Origin: an uncultured Polymorphobacter sp.
GTDB taxonomy: Bacteria; Pseudomonadota; Alphaproteobacteria; Sphingomonadales; Sphingomonadaceae
Assembly (NCBI GenBank): GCA_937894055.1
Contig: CALDHQ010000550.1
Location: 1 to 13,753, forward strand
Length of the DNA stretch: 13,753 nt
Direction of reading: 5' to 3'
This document shows positions 8,221 through 13,695 of this stretch, piece after piece (the stretch's first letter is position 1; the number at the start of each line of letters is the position of its first letter). The notes beneath the pieces were generated by a model that made no database searches, was not told where the DNA came from, and was given only the letters and a program-made list of their open reading frames with translations. A program made the position numbers and the translations under genes.

Positions 8221-8715
8221 ATGAAACTCAACGATCTTCACGATAATGCCGGTGCCCGCAAGTCACGCGTCCGCGTTGGCCGCGGTATCGGTTCGGGTGT
8301 CGGCAAGACCGCCGGCCGTGGTCAAAAGGGCCAGAAGTCACGCTCGGGCGTGGCCATCAAGGGCTTCGAAGGCGGCCAGATGCCGCTCCACATGCGTATC
8401 CCGAAGCGTGGCTTCAACAACGCGCTGCGTGTTGAATACGCCGAGGTCAACCTCGTGACGCTGCAGAAGGCCGTCGACGCCGGCAAGATCAAGGCTGGCG
8501 ACAGTCTCGACGGCGCCGCGCTGGTTGCTGCCGGTGTCATCAGCCACGCCCGCGAAGGCGTCCGCCTGCTCGGCAAGGGCGCGCTGACCGCCAAGCTCAA
8601 CCTCAAGCTCGCCGGCGTCACCAAGTCGGCGCGCGCCGCGGTCGAAGCCGCCGGTGGCAGCATCGAACTGCCGGTCGTCAAGCCGGTGGTCGAACGCAAG
8701 CCGCGCAACGCCTGA
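8221..8715 (+). CDS. rplO: 50S ribosomal protein L15
   Basis: L15 is a late-assembly 50S protein whose extended N-terminus penetrates the rRNA core. The protein is 164 aa (E. coli 144). The N-terminal [43 protein letters not shown] is the standard glycine/arginine-rich L15 start, followed by [18 protein letters not shown]. The C-terminal domain ends [12 protein letters not shown]. There is no strong Shine-Dalgarno sequence before the ATG (the upstream run is GCGAGTGCAAAGACC), which is unusual in this window. A terminator-like hairpin begins 10 nt after the stop. Confidence 0.98.
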   Translation: MKLNDLHDNAGARKSRVRVGRGIGSGVGKTAGRGQKGQKSRSGVAIKGFEGGQMPLHMRIPKRGFNNALRVEYAEVNLVTLQKAVDAGKIKAGDSLDGAALVAAGVISHAREGVRLLGKGALTAKLNLKLAGVTKSARAAVEAAGGSIELPVVKPVVERKPRNA

Positions 8716-8724
8716 TCCTGACAG

Positions 8725-8764
8725 ACCCGCGCCGCCAAACTGGCTGCGCGGGTTTTGTCGTTTT
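8725..8764 (+). terminator. Intrinsic terminator or attenuator after rplO
   Basis: ACCCGCGC (8725-8732) pairs perfectly with GCGCGGGT (8746-8753). Inside, after one mismatch, GCCA (8734-8737) pairs with TGGC (8741-8744) around a 3-nt loop. The stem is followed by TTTTGTCGTTTT, an interrupted T-run. This has the form of a rho-independent terminator, probably a partial one because secY and adk follow on the same strand. It would lower secY-adk transcription relative to the ribosomal genes or separate the units. Confidence 0.7.
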
Positions 8765-8884
8765 AAGGCATAGCCATTGACGCAATGCGTCCCTATCTAG
8801 ACGCAACACGGGGCCTCTCGCGTATTCGGGCAGCGTATTGGGATGGCACTCCAAGCGTCATCGATTTGATTGGGTAAAGCGAAC
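8765..8884 (+). promoter_or_regulatory. secY upstream region with inverted repeat; possible promoter
   Basis: This 120-nt non-coding stretch lies between the hairpin after rplO and secY. It contains a TTGACG (8777-8782) and a TATCTA (8794-8799), but they are only 11 nt apart, too close for a standard sigma-70 promoter. GACGCA-A-TGCGTC (8779-8791) is a perfect inverted repeat, and GACGCAA occurs again at 8800-8806. GCGTATT is directly repeated at 8820-8826 and 8833-8839. The terminator just upstream makes a secY promoter here likely, but I cannot place it with confidence. Confidence 0.4.
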
Positions 8885-10237
8885 ATGGCGTCTGCAGCGC
8901 AGCAAATGGCGGGCAATCTCAGCCTCGCCAGTTTTTCCAAAGCAACCGAGCTCAAGAAGCGCCTGTGGTTCACACTGGGCGCGCTGATCGTGTTCCGCCT
9001 GTTGTCGTTCGTGCCGCTGCCGGGGATCGACCCGACGGCGCTGAACTCGCTGTTCCAGGGCACCAAGGGCGGCGTGCTCGATTTCTTCAACATGTTCTCG
9101 GGCGGCGCGCTGCAGCGCATGTCGCTGATCGCGCTCGGCGTGACGCCGTACATCACCGCCTCGATCATCATCCAGTTGATGACCTCGCTGGTGCCGTCGC
9201 TGGCCTCCATCAAGAAGGAAGGCGAGTCGGGCCGCAAGAAGCTCAACCAGTACACGCGCTACGGCACCGTGCTGCTGACCGCCATCCAGGGCTATTCGAT
9301 CGCCGTCGGGCTCGAAAGCTGGGGCTCCGATCAGGGCCTGTCGGCAGTCATCGACCCGGGCTATTTCTTCCGCATCACCACCGTCATCAGCCTGATCGGC
9401 GGCACGATGTTCCTGATGTGGCTGGGCGAACAGATCACCAGCCGCGGCATCGGCAACGGCGTTTCGCTGATCATCATGGCCGGCATCGTCGCATCGTTCC
9501 CGTCAGCCATCGCGCAGCTGTTCGAACAGGCGCGTACCGGCGCGCTCTCGGCAGGGTTCATTCTGTTCGTTGCGGTCATGGCGCTCGCCACGGTGGCGTT
9601 CATCTGCCTGATGGAACGTGCGCAGCGCCGCATCCTGATCCAGTATCCAAAACGCCAGGCCGGCAACCAGATGTTCCAGGGCGACAGCTCGCATCTGCCG
9701 CTGAAGATCAACACCGCCGGTGTCATCCCGCCGATTTTCGCATCGTCGCTGCTGTTGATGCCGCTGACCATCGCGCAATTCGCCGGCCAGTCGGGCAATG
9801 GTCCTGACTGGTTGCTGACCGTCACGACAGCGCTGCAGCATGGCGCACCGCTGTACATGGCGCTCTATGCGGCGGGCATCATCTTCTTCAGCTTCTTCTA
9901 CACCGCGGTGGTGTTCAACCCCGAAGAGACCGCGGACAATCTGAAGAAGCATGGCGGCTTCGTTCCCGGCATCCGGCCGGGTACCAAGACGATGGAGTAC
10001 CTCGATTATGTGCTGACGCGGATCACCGTGATCGGCGCGGCGTATCTGACGCTCATCTGTCTGCTGCCCGAATTCCTCATCTCGAAGATGTCGATTCCCT
10101 TCTATTTCGGCGGCACCTCGCTGCTGATCGTCGTCAACGTGACGATGGACACCGTCGCGCAGATCCAGAGCCATCTGCTTGCGCACCAATACCAAGGCCT
10201 CATCAAGAAGGCGAAGCTGAGGGGTAACCGCCGTTGA
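8885..10237 (+). CDS. secY: Preprotein translocase subunit SecY
   Basis: SecY is the channel subunit of the inner-membrane SecYEG translocon and exports proteins with SecA or inserts membrane proteins co-translationally. The protein is 450 aa (E. coli 443). Ten membrane segments can be placed at about residues 27-47, 78-104, 124-144, 162-182, 191-212, 222-243, 277-298, 322-343, 378-398 and 403-423. A plug region follows segment 1 (about 62-76). The cytosolic loop with ERAQRRILIQYPKR (244-257) and the loop FNPEETADNLKKHGGFVPGIRPG (344-366) are family signatures for SecA and ribosome contact. I chose ATG 8885 (MASAAQQ), which matches alphaproteobacterial SecY starts. A TTG at 8870 is possible but less likely. 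The Shine-Dalgarno sequence is weak. Confidence 0.97.
   Translation: MASAAQQMAGNLSLASFSKATELKKRLWFTLGALIVFRLLSFVPLPGIDPTALNSLFQGTKGGVLDFFNMFSGGALQRMSLIALGVTPYITASIIIQLMTSLVPSLASIKKEGESGRKKLNQYTRYGTVLLTAIQGYSIAVGLESWGSDQGLSAVIDPGYFFRITTVISLIGGTMFLMWLGEQITSRGIGNGVSLIIMAGIVASFPSAIAQLFEQARTGALSAGFILFVAVMALATVAFICLMERAQRRILIQYPKRQAGNQMFQGDSSHLPLKINTAGVIPPIFASSLLLMPLTIAQFAGQSGNGPDWLLTVTTALQHGAPLYMALYAAGIIFFSFFYTAVVFNPEETADNLKKHGGFVPGIRPGTKTMEYLDYVLTRITVIGAAYLTLICLLPEFLISKMSIPFYFGGTSLLIVVNVTMDTVAQIQSHLLAHQYQGLIKKAKLRGNRR
10219..10236 (+). promoter_or_regulatory. Ribosome binding site and TTG start of adk
   Basis: GAGGGG (10219-10224) inside the last codons of secY lies 9 nt before TTG at 10234. That TTG is the only start that gives the conserved adenylate kinase N-terminus KIIILLGPPGAGKGT. 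The stop of secY (TGA, 10235-10237) overlaps the start as TTGA, so secY and adk are coupled by a 4-nt overlap with a rare start codon. Confidence 0.85.
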
Positions 10238-10911
10238 AGATCATCATCCTGCTCGGACCTCCCGGCGCAGGAAAGGGTACCCAGGCTGCACGGCTGACCG
10301 CCGCGCGTGGCATGGTGCAGCTTTCCACCGGTGACATGCTGCGCGCTGCAGTCAAATCGGGCAGTGCGCTCGGCGTGCAGGCCAAGGCGGTGATGGATGC
10401 GGGTGCGTTGATGCCCGACGAAGTCGTCAGCGGGCTCATTGCCGAGCAGCTCGATGTCGGTGCCGATCACCCGGGCTTTATTCTCGATGGCTATCCGCGC
10501 ACGCTGGGTCAGGCGCAGGCGCTCGACGCGATGCTGGTGGCGAAGCGCCTCAATCTCGATCACGTCATCGAGCTCGCCGTCGACGAAGACCTGCTGGTTG
10601 ACCGCGTCACCGGCCGCTTCACTTGCGCCACGTGCGGCGAAGGCTACCACGATCGCCACAAGCAGCCCAAGGTTGCCGGCACTTGCGACGTCTGCGGCGG
10701 CCATGAGTTCAAGCGCCGTCCCGATGACAACGCCGAAACCGTGCGCGCCCGCATGGCTGAATATCGCGCCAAGACCGCGCCGATCCTGCCGTACTACGAC
10801 GAGCGCCAGCTGGTGACGCGCGTCGACGGCATGGCCAGCATGGACGACGTCGCTGCCGCAATCGATGCTGTGCTCGACGGCGGTCACCATGACGGGCGCG
10901 TTAAAGCTTGA
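10234..10911 (+). CDS. adk: Adenylate kinase, long form with four-cysteine LID
   Basis: Adenylate kinase interconverts ATP and AMP with two ADP in the cytosol and balances the adenylate pool. The protein is 225 aa (E. coli 214). The P-loop GPPGAGKGT is at residues 8-16, and the AMP-binding-region motif GFILDGYPRT is at 81-90. In the LID, Cys131-x2-Cys134 and Cys151-x2-Cys154 form a zinc-type four-cysteine cluster, typical of many Gram-positive enzymes but absent from E. coli. Translation begins at TTG overlapping the secY stop. The C-terminal tail (GGHHDGRVKA) is divergent. A consensus -35 box overlaps the stop codon, and the alpha operon follows after 135 nt. Confidence 0.98.
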   Translation: MKIIILLGPPGAGKGTQAARLTAARGMVQLSTGDMLRAAVKSGSALGVQAKAVMDAGALMPDEVVSGLIAEQLDVGADHPGFILDGYPRTLGQAQALDAMLVAKRLNLDHVIELAVDEDLLVDRVTGRFTCATCGEGYHDRHKQPKVAGTCDVCGGHEFKRRPDDNAETVRARMAEYRAKTAPILPYYDERQLVTRVDGMASMDDVAAAIDAVLDGGHHDGRVKA

Positions 10912-10936
10912 CAACGGCGAATTAGCCGACTAGCAC
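10908..10936 (+). promoter_or_regulatory. Candidate sigma-70 type promoter of the rpsM-rplQ operon
   Basis: TTGACA (10908-10913), a perfect -35 hexamer, overlaps the adk stop codon. With a 17-nt spacer the -10 position is TAGCAC (10931-10936), which keeps only the first TA of the consensus. The site is correctly placed to drive the alpha operon. A transcript would start near 10943. The poor -10 keeps confidence moderate. Confidence 0.5.
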
Positions 10937-10974
10937 CCCGCATTCCGAACAAACGGAATTCACACGCCGGGTGC
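10933..10974 (+). repeat. Imperfect stem-loop in the adk-rpsM gap
   Basis: GCACCC (10933-10938) pairs with GGGTGC (10969-10974), then after one mismatch GC pairs with GC. Inside, ATTCCG (10942-10947) pairs with CGGAAT (10954-10959) around AACAAA, leaving a 6-nt bulge on the 3' side. There is no T-run, so it is not a clear terminator. If transcription starts near 10943, only read-through RNA from adk would contain the full structure. Confidence 0.5.
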
Positions 10975-11004
10975 CTTATTGGCGCTCGGTTTAAGCTTTG
11001 AGAT

Positions 11005-11038
11005 GGGACGCCTGCCCTCGCGTCCCGTGGAGCAGGAG
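11005..11038 (+). promoter_or_regulatory. rpsM leader hairpin with possible pseudoknot over the ribosome binding site
   Basis: GGGACGC (11005-11011) pairs perfectly with GCGTCCC (11020-11026) around an 8-nt loop, and AGGAG (11034-11038) follows 8 nt downstream. The loop strand CTGC (11012-11015) can pair with GCAG (11032-11035), extending to CCTGC with GCAGG if one base pair of the hairpin opens. That would form a pseudoknot covering part of the Shine-Dalgarno sequence of the GTG start. In E. coli a pseudoknot at the rpsM start is bound by S4; a similar role here is inference. Confidence 0.45.
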
Positions 11039-11046
11039 AAAAATCT

Positions 11047-11415
11047 GTGGCACGTATCGCGGGTGTTAATATCCCGACCAACAAGCGCGTAGAAATCGCG
11101 CTGACTTACATTCATGGCATTGGCCGGACCAAGGCACTGTCGATCGTCGAGAAGCTCGAGATGCCGCGTGAACGCCGCGTCCAGGACCTGACCGACGCCG
11201 AAGTGCTGGCCATCCGCGAGATGATCGACCGTGATTTCACCGTCGAAGGCGACCTGCGTCGCCAGACCGCGATGAACATCAAGCGTCTGATGGATCTGGC
11301 CTGCTACCGCGGCCTGCGCCACCGTCGTGGCCTGCCCGTCCGCGGCCAGCGCACCCACACCAACGCCCGCACCCGCAAGGGCAAGGCCAAGCCGATCGCC
11401 GGCAAGAAGAAGTAA
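11047..11415 (+). CDS. rpsM: 30S ribosomal protein S13
   Basis: S13 forms bridges B1a and B1b to the 50S subunit in the 30S head and contacts P-site tRNA through its C-terminal tail. The protein is 122 aa (E. coli 118). It starts [30 protein letters not shown]. Its C-terminal signature is [27 protein letters not shown], followed by a lysine-rich tail. The start codon is GTG, with AGGAG at 11034-11038 (8 nt spacing), and no nearby ATG would give the conserved N-terminus. It is the first gene of the alpha operon, with a 135-nt leader region. Confidence 0.98.
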   Translation: MARIAGVNIPTNKRVEIALTYIHGIGRTKALSIVEKLEMPRERRVQDLTDAEVLAIREMIDRDFTVEGDLRRQTAMNIKRLMDLACYRGLRHRRGLPVRGQRTHTNARTRKGKAKPIAGKKK

Positions 11416-11452
11416 GCGCGTCAGCGCTCACAACTTCCTTTTTTCGGCTTAA
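11415..11452 (+). other. rpsM-rpsK gap with small hairpin, T-run and shared motif
   Basis: AGCGC (11415-11419) can pair with GCGCT (11424-11428) around GTCA. A run of six T lies at 11439-11444, but 10 nt separate it from the hairpin, too far for a standard terminator. TTTTCGGCTTAA (11441-11452) is repeated exactly in the rpoA-rplQ gap at 13028-13039. CAGGA further on is the ribosome binding site of rpsK. Confidence 0.4.
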
Positions 11453-11466
11453 GTCAGGATTTTCCG

Positions 11467-11856
11467 ATGGCACGCGAACCAGCACGTATCAAGCGCCGCG
11501 AGCGCAAGAACATCACCAGCGGCGTTGCACACGTCAACGCCAGCTTCAACAACACGATGATCACCATCACCGACGCCCAGGGCAACGCGATTGCCTGGTC
11601 GAGCGCCGGCACGATGGGGTTCAAGGGCAGCCGCAAGTCGACGCCGTACGCGGCGCAGATGGCCGCCGAAGATGCCGGCAAGAAGGCCGCCGAACATGGC
11701 GTCCGGACGCTCGAAGTCGAAGTCCGTGGCCCCGGTTCGGGTCGCGAATCGGCACTGCGCGCGCTGCAGGCTGTCGGGTTCCAGATCACCGCAATTCGCG
11801 ACGTGACGCCGATCCCGCACAACGGTGTGCGCCCGCCGAAGCGTCGCCGCGTCTGA
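11467..11856 (+). CDS. rpsK: 30S ribosomal protein S11
   Basis: S11 is on the 30S platform beside the 3' end of 16S rRNA and the mRNA exit. The length of 129 aa equals that of E. coli. The signature [22 protein letters not shown] lies at about residues 19-40, and the C-terminus shows [22 protein letters not shown] (11455-11459) precedes the ATG by 7 nt. The gene lies between rpsM and rpoA. In gammaproteobacteria rpsD (S4) lies between rpsK and rpoA, but here it is absent, as is usual for alphaproteobacteria. Confidence 0.99.
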   Translation: MAREPARIKRRERKNITSGVAHVNASFNNTMITITDAQGNAIAWSSAGTMGFKGSRKSTPYAAQMAAEDAGKKAAEHGVRTLEVEVRGPGSGRESALRALQAVGFQITAIRDVTPIPHNGVRPPKRRRV

Positions 11857-11866
11857 CGCGCCACCG

Positions 11867-11895
11867 TCGCCGGATGCATCCGGCGATTTCAATTT
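11867..11895 (+). terminator. Perfect palindrome downstream of rpsK, attenuator-like
   Basis: Positions 11867-11886 are a perfect 20-nt palindrome that forms an 8-bp stem, TCGCCGGA with TCCGGCGA, around TGCA. It is followed by TTTCAATTT, a weak and interrupted T-run. It begins 10 nt after the rpsK stop and could be a weak terminator or a processing site setting the rpoA level. As DNA it could also be a protein-binding palindrome. Confidence 0.5.
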
Positions 11896-11898
11896 GTC

Positions 11899-11923
11899 GG
11901 AGTGCGCATGACGATGCGCCTCC
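11899..11923 (+). repeat. Second hairpin before rpoA
   Basis: GCGCAT (11904-11909) pairs with ATGCGC (11914-11919) around GACG. The outer arm GGAG (11899-11902) pairs with CTCC (11920-11923) with one bulged T. It stands 8 nt before the rpoA ribosome binding site GAGGTGA (11931-11937). It contains the GGAG and ATG of the candidate leader ORF, so folding would hide that start. Confidence 0.5.
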
Positions 11924-11937
11924 CAATACCGAGGTGA
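11908..11937 (+). CDS. Candidate nine-codon leader ORF before rpoA
   Basis: ATG at 11908 opens MTMRLPIPR and stops at TGA 11935-11937, 4 nt before the rpoA start. GGAG (11899-11902) sits 5 nt upstream, a plausible ribosome binding site. The frame includes the codons ATA and AGG, which are rare in this GC-rich gene set. Its final codons overlap the rpoA ribosome binding site. Ribosomes ending here could open the second hairpin and couple to rpoA. It may equally be chance; there is no homology to lean on. Confidence 0.25.
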   Translation: MTMRLPIPR

Positions 11938-11941
11938 AGCT

Positions 11942-12985
11942 GTGGCAGTGATCGCAAAGAACTGGACTGAACTCAAGAAGCCGAACAAGCTCGACGTCCG
12001 CGCCGGCACCGATACCAAGCGCAAGGCAATCTTTGTTGCCGAACCGCTCGAGCGTGGCTTCGGCCTGACGCTCGGTAACGCATTGCGCCGCGTGCTGCTG
12101 TCGTCGCTGCAGGGTGCTGCCGTGACCGCCATCAAGATCGATGGCGTGTTGCATGAATTCTCGTCGCTCGCCGGTGTGCGCGAAGATGTCACCGACATCG
12201 TGCTCAACATCAAGCAGGTCGCGATCCGCATGCAGGGCGAAACCGCCAAGCGTCTGTATCTGACCGCGACCGGCCCCGGCTCGGTCACCGCCGGCCAGAT
12301 TCAGGTCACCGGCGACATGGAAATCATGAACCCCGACCTGGTGATCTGCACGCTCGACGAAGGCGCGACGCTCAACATGGAACTGACGGTCGAAGCCGGC
12401 AAGGGCTATGTCCCGGCCTCGGCCAACCGTCCGGTCGATGCGCCGATCGGCCTCGTGCCCGTCGATGCGTTGTATTCGCCGGTGCGCCAGGTGGCGTACA
12501 AGGTTGAAAACACCCGCGTCGGTCAGGAACTCGACTACGACAAGCTGACGCTCAACGTTGAAACCGACGGCACGCTGACCCCCGATGATGCACTGGCCTA
12601 TGCCGCGCGCATCCTGCAGGACCAGCTCCAGCTGTTCGTCAACTTCGACGAGCCGACCGCCGTCAGCGCCGTCCAGCACGCGGCTGGCCCCGTCGAAGTC
12701 GATGACACCGCCGCGCTCAACCGTCATCTGCTCAAGAAGGTCGACGAGTTGGAACTGTCGGTGCGTTCGGCGAACTGCCTGAAGAACGACAACATCATCT
12801 ACATCGGCGATCTGGTTCAGAAGACCGAAAGCGAGATGCTGCGCACCCCGAACTTCGGCCGCAAGTCATTGAACGAGATCAAGGAAGTGCTGTCGGCGAT
12901 GAACCTGCGCCTCGGCATGGAAATCCCCGGCTGGCCGCCGGAGAACATCGAGGAAATGGCGAAGAAGCTCGAGCAGGAGTATTAA
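11942..12985 (+). CDS. rpoA: DNA-directed RNA polymerase subunit alpha
   Basis: The alpha subunit dimerises to nucleate RNA polymerase assembly and uses its C-terminal domain to contact UP elements and activators. The protein is 347 aa (E. coli 329). The N-terminal domain carries [23 protein letters not shown] at residues 34-56, the dimer and beta-contact signature. A linker at about 245-262 leads to the C-terminal domain from about 263, with [22 protein letters not shown]. Arg275 corresponds to the DNA-binding Arg265 of E. coli. The end KKLEQEY is typical of alphaproteobacteria. The start is GTG with GAGG at 11931-11934. A second GTG two codons on cannot be excluded. Confidence 0.99.
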   Translation: MAVIAKNWTELKKPNKLDVRAGTDTKRKAIFVAEPLERGFGLTLGNALRRVLLSSLQGAAVTAIKIDGVLHEFSSLAGVREDVTDIVLNIKQVAIRMQGETAKRLYLTATGPGSVTAGQIQVTGDMEIMNPDLVICTLDEGATLNMELTVEAGKGYVPASANRPVDAPIGLVPVDALYSPVRQVAYKVENTRVGQELDYDKLTLNVETDGTLTPDDALAYAARILQDQLQLFVNFDEPTAVSAVQHAAGPVEVDDTAALNRHLLKKVDELELSVRSANCLKNDNIIYIGDLVQKTESEMLRTPNFGRKSLNEIKEVLSAMNLRLGMEIPGWPPENIEEMAKKLEQEY

Positions 12986-13004
12986 GCGCAGCGCGGCGCG
13001 AAGC

Positions 13005-13038
13005 TAAGCCGAAAATTGCCCTTGCGATTTTCGGCTTA
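13005..13038 (+). repeat. Long perfect hairpin downstream of rpoA
   Basis: TAAGCCGAAAAT (13005-13016) pairs perfectly with ATTTTCGGCTTA (13027-13038). Three more pairs (T-G, G-C, C-G) close a CCTT loop, giving about 15 bp in total. It starts 19 nt after the rpoA stop. No T-run follows, so it is not a standard terminator. It could be an RNA processing or mRNA-stabilising stem, or a DNA palindrome. Its 3' arm includes a 12-nt motif also found before rpsK. Confidence 0.7.
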
Positions 13039-13061
13039 ACTTCCGACTCGCGCAAGCTCGG

Positions 13062-13088
13062 CCGGCGGGCGGCACTTCTGCCGACCCG
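13062..13088 (+). repeat. Hairpin element, copy 1 (CCGGCGGGC ... ACCCG)
   Basis: CCGGCGGGC (13062-13070) opens the element. CGGGCGGCA (13066-13074) pairs with TGCCG and CCCG (13079-13088), with one bulged A at 13084 and a CTTC loop. The same 5' CCGGCGGGC and 3' ACCCG frame a hairpin at 13708-13736, but the inner stem there is different and still paired. This suggests a repeated intergenic element. Confidence 0.5.
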
Positions 13089-13220
13089 TCCGACGGGGAC
13101 GCGGCTTTGCCGCGGCCCAGCCAGCGCCAAACGAACGACAACCCCCCTTTCACGGCCTGGGGGCACCAAAGGCCAGCTCCGGGGTACCTCGCACGGCCCC
13201 CGATCGAACGGAGAAGAAAA

Positions 13221-13640
13221 ATGCGTCACGGTAATGCCCATCGTAAACTCGGTCGCACGACCAGCCACCGCCTCGCCATGTTCCGCAACATGGCCGCATC
13301 GCTGATCAAGCACGAGCAGATCACCACCACGCTGCCCAAGGCACGCGAAATCCGTCCCTATGTCGAAAAGCTCGTCACGCTCGCCAAGACCGGCGGCCTG
13401 TCGAACCGCCGCCTCGCGCACGCCCGCCTGCAGGATGACGCGCAGCTGGTGAAGCTGTTCGACGTCATCGCGACGCGCTACGCCGACCGTCAGGGCGGCT
13501 ACATCCGCATCGTCAAGGCCGGCATCCGCCGCTCGGACGCAACGCCGATGGCCATCGTCGAATTCGTCGATCGCGACACCAGCGCCAAGGGCCAGGACAG
13601 CGGCCCGGTGTTCAGCGACGCTGACGGCGACGACGCCTGA
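13221..13640 (+). CDS. rplQ: 50S ribosomal protein L17
   Basis: L17 is an early-assembling 50S protein near the tunnel exit. From ATG 13221 the protein is 139 aa (E. coli 127). It starts [20 protein letters not shown] and includes [36 protein letters not shown], the family signature. It ends with a typical [25 protein letters not shown] and an extra acidic tail (DADGDDA). I chose this start because GGAG (13210-13213) is 7 nt upstream and homologous proteins begin MRHG. The in-frame extension to 13107 is rejected. It is the last gene of the cluster, 23 nt before a strong terminator. Confidence 0.98.
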   Translation: MRHGNAHRKLGRTTSHRLAMFRNMAASLIKHEQITTTLPKAREIRPYVEKLVTLAKTGGLSNRRLAHARLQDDAQLVKLFDVIATRYADRQGGYIRIVKAGIRRSDATPMAIVEFVDRDTSAKGQDSGPVFSDADGDDA

Positions 13641-13663
13641 GCTTCGGTTGACCGATAAGAACA

Positions 13664-13695
13664 GGGCCGCAGGCGCAAGCTTGCGGCCCTTTTTT
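13664..13695 (+). terminator. Rho-independent terminator after rplQ
   Basis: GGGCCGCA (13664-13671) pairs with TGCGGCCC (13682-13689). Inner G-T, G-C and C-G pairs extend the stem to 11 bp around a GCAA tetraloop. TTTTTT (13690-13695) follows at once. This is a textbook intrinsic terminator and marks the end of the alpha operon. Confidence 0.93.

Larger units (their letters stand above)
12986..13220 (+). other. Long structured gap between rpoA and rplQ
   Basis: This 235-nt stretch is the longest gap in the window. I found no convincing gene or promoter in it. It holds a long hairpin (13005-13038), a bulged hairpin (13066-13088), an overlapping alternative hairpin (13085-13097), and a 6-bp hairpin CGCGGC-TTT-GCCGCG (13100-13114). 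The last 80 nt have C and G runs (CCCCCC at about 13142, GGGGG at about 13159, CCCCC at about 13197). The rplQ frame is open back to 13107, but that extension has no family resemblance and no ribosome binding site. Confidence 0.6.

Noticed and set aside
8777..8799. Sigma-70 promoter TTGACG ... TATCTA for secY
   Set aside because: The spacer is only 11 nt, well short of the usual 16-18, so I report the region but not this pair as a promoter.
11415..11444. Intrinsic terminator between rpsM and rpsK
   Set aside because: The hairpin has only 5 bp and the T-run starts 10 nt after it, so it does not have terminator geometry.
13107..13220. Upstream in-frame extension of rplQ by 38 codons
   Set aside because: The added residues do not resemble L17, no ribosome binding site precedes 13107, and the ATG at 13221 has GGAG and the conserved MRHG start.
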